Of a stretch of DNA of 35,199 nt, positions 33,044 through 35,199 are shown piece after piece. Below the pieces are notes generated by a model. It worked only from the letters and a program-made list of their open reading frames with translations, had not been told where the DNA came from and made no database searches. The DNA is from Didymodactylos carnosus (Eukaryota; Rotifera; Eurotatoria; Philodinida; Philodinidae). Both the position numbers and the translations under genes were made by a program. How positions within the stretch are numbered: position 1 is the stretch's first letter; the number at the start of each line of letters is the position of its first letter. The stretch is taken from the NCBI GenBank assembly GCA_905250885.1, contig CAJNOQ010001155.1, positions 1-35,199 on the forward strand. The letters run 5' to 3'.

Positions 33044-33732
33044 AGGAGATCTTTGAAATACTAGATTGTGTGTAAAAGTTTTCCAATGAAATTGTCATGA
33101 TTTTTTTCATGCACTGGTAGCCCGGGGCCTTCTCTTCACACAAATTCACTATTCACCCAAAAAACCTCAGAACAACTACAAAACTTCAGAATATCGTTAA
33201 TTTTGTCCGGTAAACGTAATTAGAACATCGAAAAAAGCATACTTTTGTTAATAGGTTTTTCAGAAACTCTTTCGGAGCGCCCTAGATTTTGCAAAATCTC
33301 TTTCTAGATCTCCTATGAATACGATATAGAGGAGCCTAAATACTCTATATTCTGAAATTTTGAAGTTGCTCTGAGGTTTTTTGGGTGAATAGTGAATTTT
33401 TTAATATTAGGTGAAAACAGCTGGAAAATCAAAATTATCGTAAAACTCACTTTTCGCTGGATTTTTAAAACTTTTTCTAAAGACAACTATTGCCACGAGA
33501 CTCAGCATGATCGATTATCTATAATCCATCAGTTTTCAAGGCTACCAATAGTCACCGGGTGCTAGTCCTAGGACTTGTAGGAAATCCAATAAAACGCCCG
33601 AATGTCGGAAAATCAACGTCTCGCTTGACTCCCGTTTTGAAGAGGAGGTCCCGGGCTACCAGCCCATGAAAAAAATCATGACAATTTCATTGCAAAACTT
33701 TTACACACAATCTGGTATTTCAAAGATCTCCT
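33044..33732. mobile_element. Foldback element with two nested inverted-repeat pairs
   Basis: The outer arms 33044-33130 and 33646-33732 (87 bp) differ at about five positions. They begin aggagatctttgaaatac and include attgtgtgtaaaag, tgaaattgtcatgattt and tggtagcccggg. The inner arms 33142-33194 and 33347-33398 are also inverted and share tcactattcaccc, aaaaaacctcag and ttcagaatat. No coding potential. Outer target duplication not identified. It lies directly left of a decayed reverse transcriptase on the plus strand. Confidence 0.85.
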
Positions 33733-33769
33733 AGAAAACCTGTTTCAGAAAACTCTTCTGAAAAATATT

Positions 33770-34141
33770 TTGTTAAATGTGTGTCGAAAGAGAATTCGCT
33801 CTTATTATATAAATCTCACTGGAATTCAGCATGATTTTCGTTTTAGAAGTTCTAATGTTGAAGAAGAGACGAATCGGTTCAAAGAGGGGATCCCCATTCA
33901 GATTCATTTGCGGGAGCTCCTCAAGGGTCTATCAGCAGCTACACTCTTTCGTCCACAAGTGTATTTCATACCAAAATATTGTATACAGCTAAATATACAT
34001 CTTTTTTGCAGATGGCTTTGCACTAGTTATATGAAATGCAATAAAAAAGCCTCTTTTGAAACCTTATACTTGTTCAGCGGTAGAAATTTTAGAATTGATA
34101 AAATAGAAACAGCAGCTGCTTTAAGATTCATATTTATTTAA
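33770..34141 (+). pseudogene. Decayed non-LTR reverse transcriptase, plus strand
   Basis: Reverse-transcriptase motifs lie close together but in different frames. GAPQGS (33913-33930, frame 1) corresponds to the conserved G.PQGS block. The following stretch LSAATLF...PKYCIQLNIH is in frame 2. FFADGFAL (34002-34025, frame 3) corresponds to the catalytic FADD block with the second Asp changed to Gly. At least two frameshifts and a lost catalytic Asp mean it is inactive. Only the palm fragment remains. Clade not assigned. Confidence 0.65.
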
Positions 34142-34418
34142 TAAAAATAAAAATTAAAAGATTAAAATTTTTTTATAAAATGGGAAGAGAGAAAATGTGT
34201 ACATGAGGTGTATGTAAAGAGGGTGCATAGTAGTACGGTTGGTTAACTTCCAAGGTTATTTATTTAAGAGTAGTGGTAGATGAACTATCGTTAATATCGG
34301 ACACGAACATGTGCTTCGGTGAGTGTGTAATAGAAGCATCTGTTTTCGCATTAATGGCAGCCATAATGGCGGTGACAACACTGCCAAAAATAACAGTACT
34401 TCATATTCTAAATAACTA

Positions 34419-34874
34419 TCAAATGAATTTTATTTCGAGTTCTAGTAATCTAAGGATTTCCTTGCGCATTATGTTAGAGCCATCTGGTAAGGTAAATTTG
34501 AAATTATTTGACTTATCAGGGCTATTGGAAACGAACATCCACGCTCATTTTGACGAGTTTAGGGTCATAAGATTGAAGCTGCAGCAATCACTGATTTTGT
34601 TTATATTACTCTGACGGAATTGAGGTAGGCTTGTCGCTGTTATAGCAAAGATGAGGATACTATCATTGATAAAAAGGAAATTATCAGGCGGTAGGTCTCC
34701 AATGGGAGGAAGTTCATTAATGAATATTAGGCACAGCAGAACACCAAGAATGCAGCCATGTACTACTCCTGATATTACGGAGGTTGGCATAGAGAAGTTA
34801 GAGCCACCTCTTACTTGCTGGAAACGGGTGGAAAGGTAGTTTGTAGGACTGCTTGAGATAGGCCTAACGCTCAC
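34419..34874 (-). pseudogene. Decayed non-LTR reverse transcriptase, minus strand
   Basis: The frame 34545-34874 reads as an RT palm fragment. YLSTRFQQVRGGSNFSMPTS and ISGVVHG stand where V.SGVPQG is usual. GVLLCLIFINELP matches the conserved LLF.IFINDLP block. FLFINDSIL lies where LFADD.K. is expected, so the first catalytic Asp is Asn. KISDCCSFNLMTLNSSK follows. After a TGA the same frame continues (NNFKFTLPDGSNIMRKEIL) to a stop at 34419-34421. The changed active site and in-frame stop show a dead copy. It faces the plus-strand RT relic. Resembles jockey/CR1-like elements, but the clade is inferred. Confidence 0.8.
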
Positions 34875-35199
34875 AAACGAGAAATGATTATTATAAGAGT
34901 TTAGAGAACAGATGAGAAAGAATTATAAGGAGTGACTTTCGTTGATCCTAGAGAGACTTTTTATTAATATATCTTTTGTATACTATACATCTACCACCTT
35001 AAGTTTTATTTTGGAAATTGCATCTTCAGTTTGATATGTTTAGGTTTGTGCAGTTAATTCTAGACCTAAGGCAATTCGATGTGTCCTCATTTTCGTTGCA
35101 ATATGATGTCCACTATTTTGCTGGAATTTAATACGTGTTTTCCACTTTTTAAATGAAGGTTTTCAGAAAGGAAAATCTGACATTGGTAACGCAAGTTTA
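34875..35199. other. Window end, nothing recognised
   Basis: AT-rich DNA upstream of the minus-strand RT relic. I cannot extend the RT frame or see another gene here. Confidence 0.4.

Noticed and set aside
1..35199. A prokaryotic-style defence system, operon or CRISPR array
   Set aside because: Spliced animal genes, introns throughout and no regular repeat-spacer pattern. Nothing in the window supports such a system.

Overview
The window looks like nuclear DNA from an AT-rich invertebrate animal. It holds spliced genes with GT-AG introns, many only 54-75 nt long, separated by long AT-rich non-coding stretches dense in small mobile-element remnants. Short introns with serine- and asparagine-rich coding exons would suit a bdelloid rotifer, but nothing here proves the taxon. 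There are no prokaryotic-style operons, no CRISPR array and no rRNA. I recognised no tRNA by eye.

Two genes can be rebuilt exon by exon, both on the minus strand. The first is a divergent B-type cyclin (7078-9702, 5 exons, 552 codons from the first ATG). The second is a KCNQ/Kv7 voltage-gated potassium channel (18054-27367, 12 exons, 1110 codons). It has S1-S6, a TVGYGD filter, the calmodulin-binding helices and the C-terminal assembly coiled coil. Reading frame and intron phase agree at every junction. A 15-nt microexon supplies part of the channel pore helix, and exon 1 encodes an unusually long low-complexity N-terminus. Less certain minus-strand genes are a single-pass membrane protein at the left edge (84-768), a small basic protein (16025-16399), a two-helix membrane ORF (15106-15516) and an orphan ORF (5334-5648).

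The rest is mostly mobile-element debris. Two hAT-like MITEs have 8-bp target duplications (7761-8128 in a cyclin intron; 23948-24108 in KCNQ intron 1). There are several foldback or long-inverted-repeat elements (1868-2110, 5842-5969, 12597-13421, 20123-20592, 33044-33732). A 94-bp palindromic MITE is nested inside one of them, and the other arm preserves its empty site. Several islands are built from one short self-complementary word each (AAGATCTT, GAGTACTCA, TTAGTACTAA, AGGATCCT). At the right end lie two facing, decayed non-LTR reverse transcriptases (33770-34141 plus; 34419-34874 minus).

Layout: poly-C edge and membrane-protein gene (1-0.8 kb); hairpin and gene-poor DNA (0.8-7 kb); cyclin (7.1-9.7); word islands and foldbacks (10.1-13.4); gene-poor DNA with weak ORFs (13.4-18); KCNQ (18.05-27.4); a long empty stretch with a CAT/ATG microsatellite (27.4-33); retroelement debris (33-35.2). 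The two solid genes are functionally unrelated, and nothing suggests an operon or a gene cluster.
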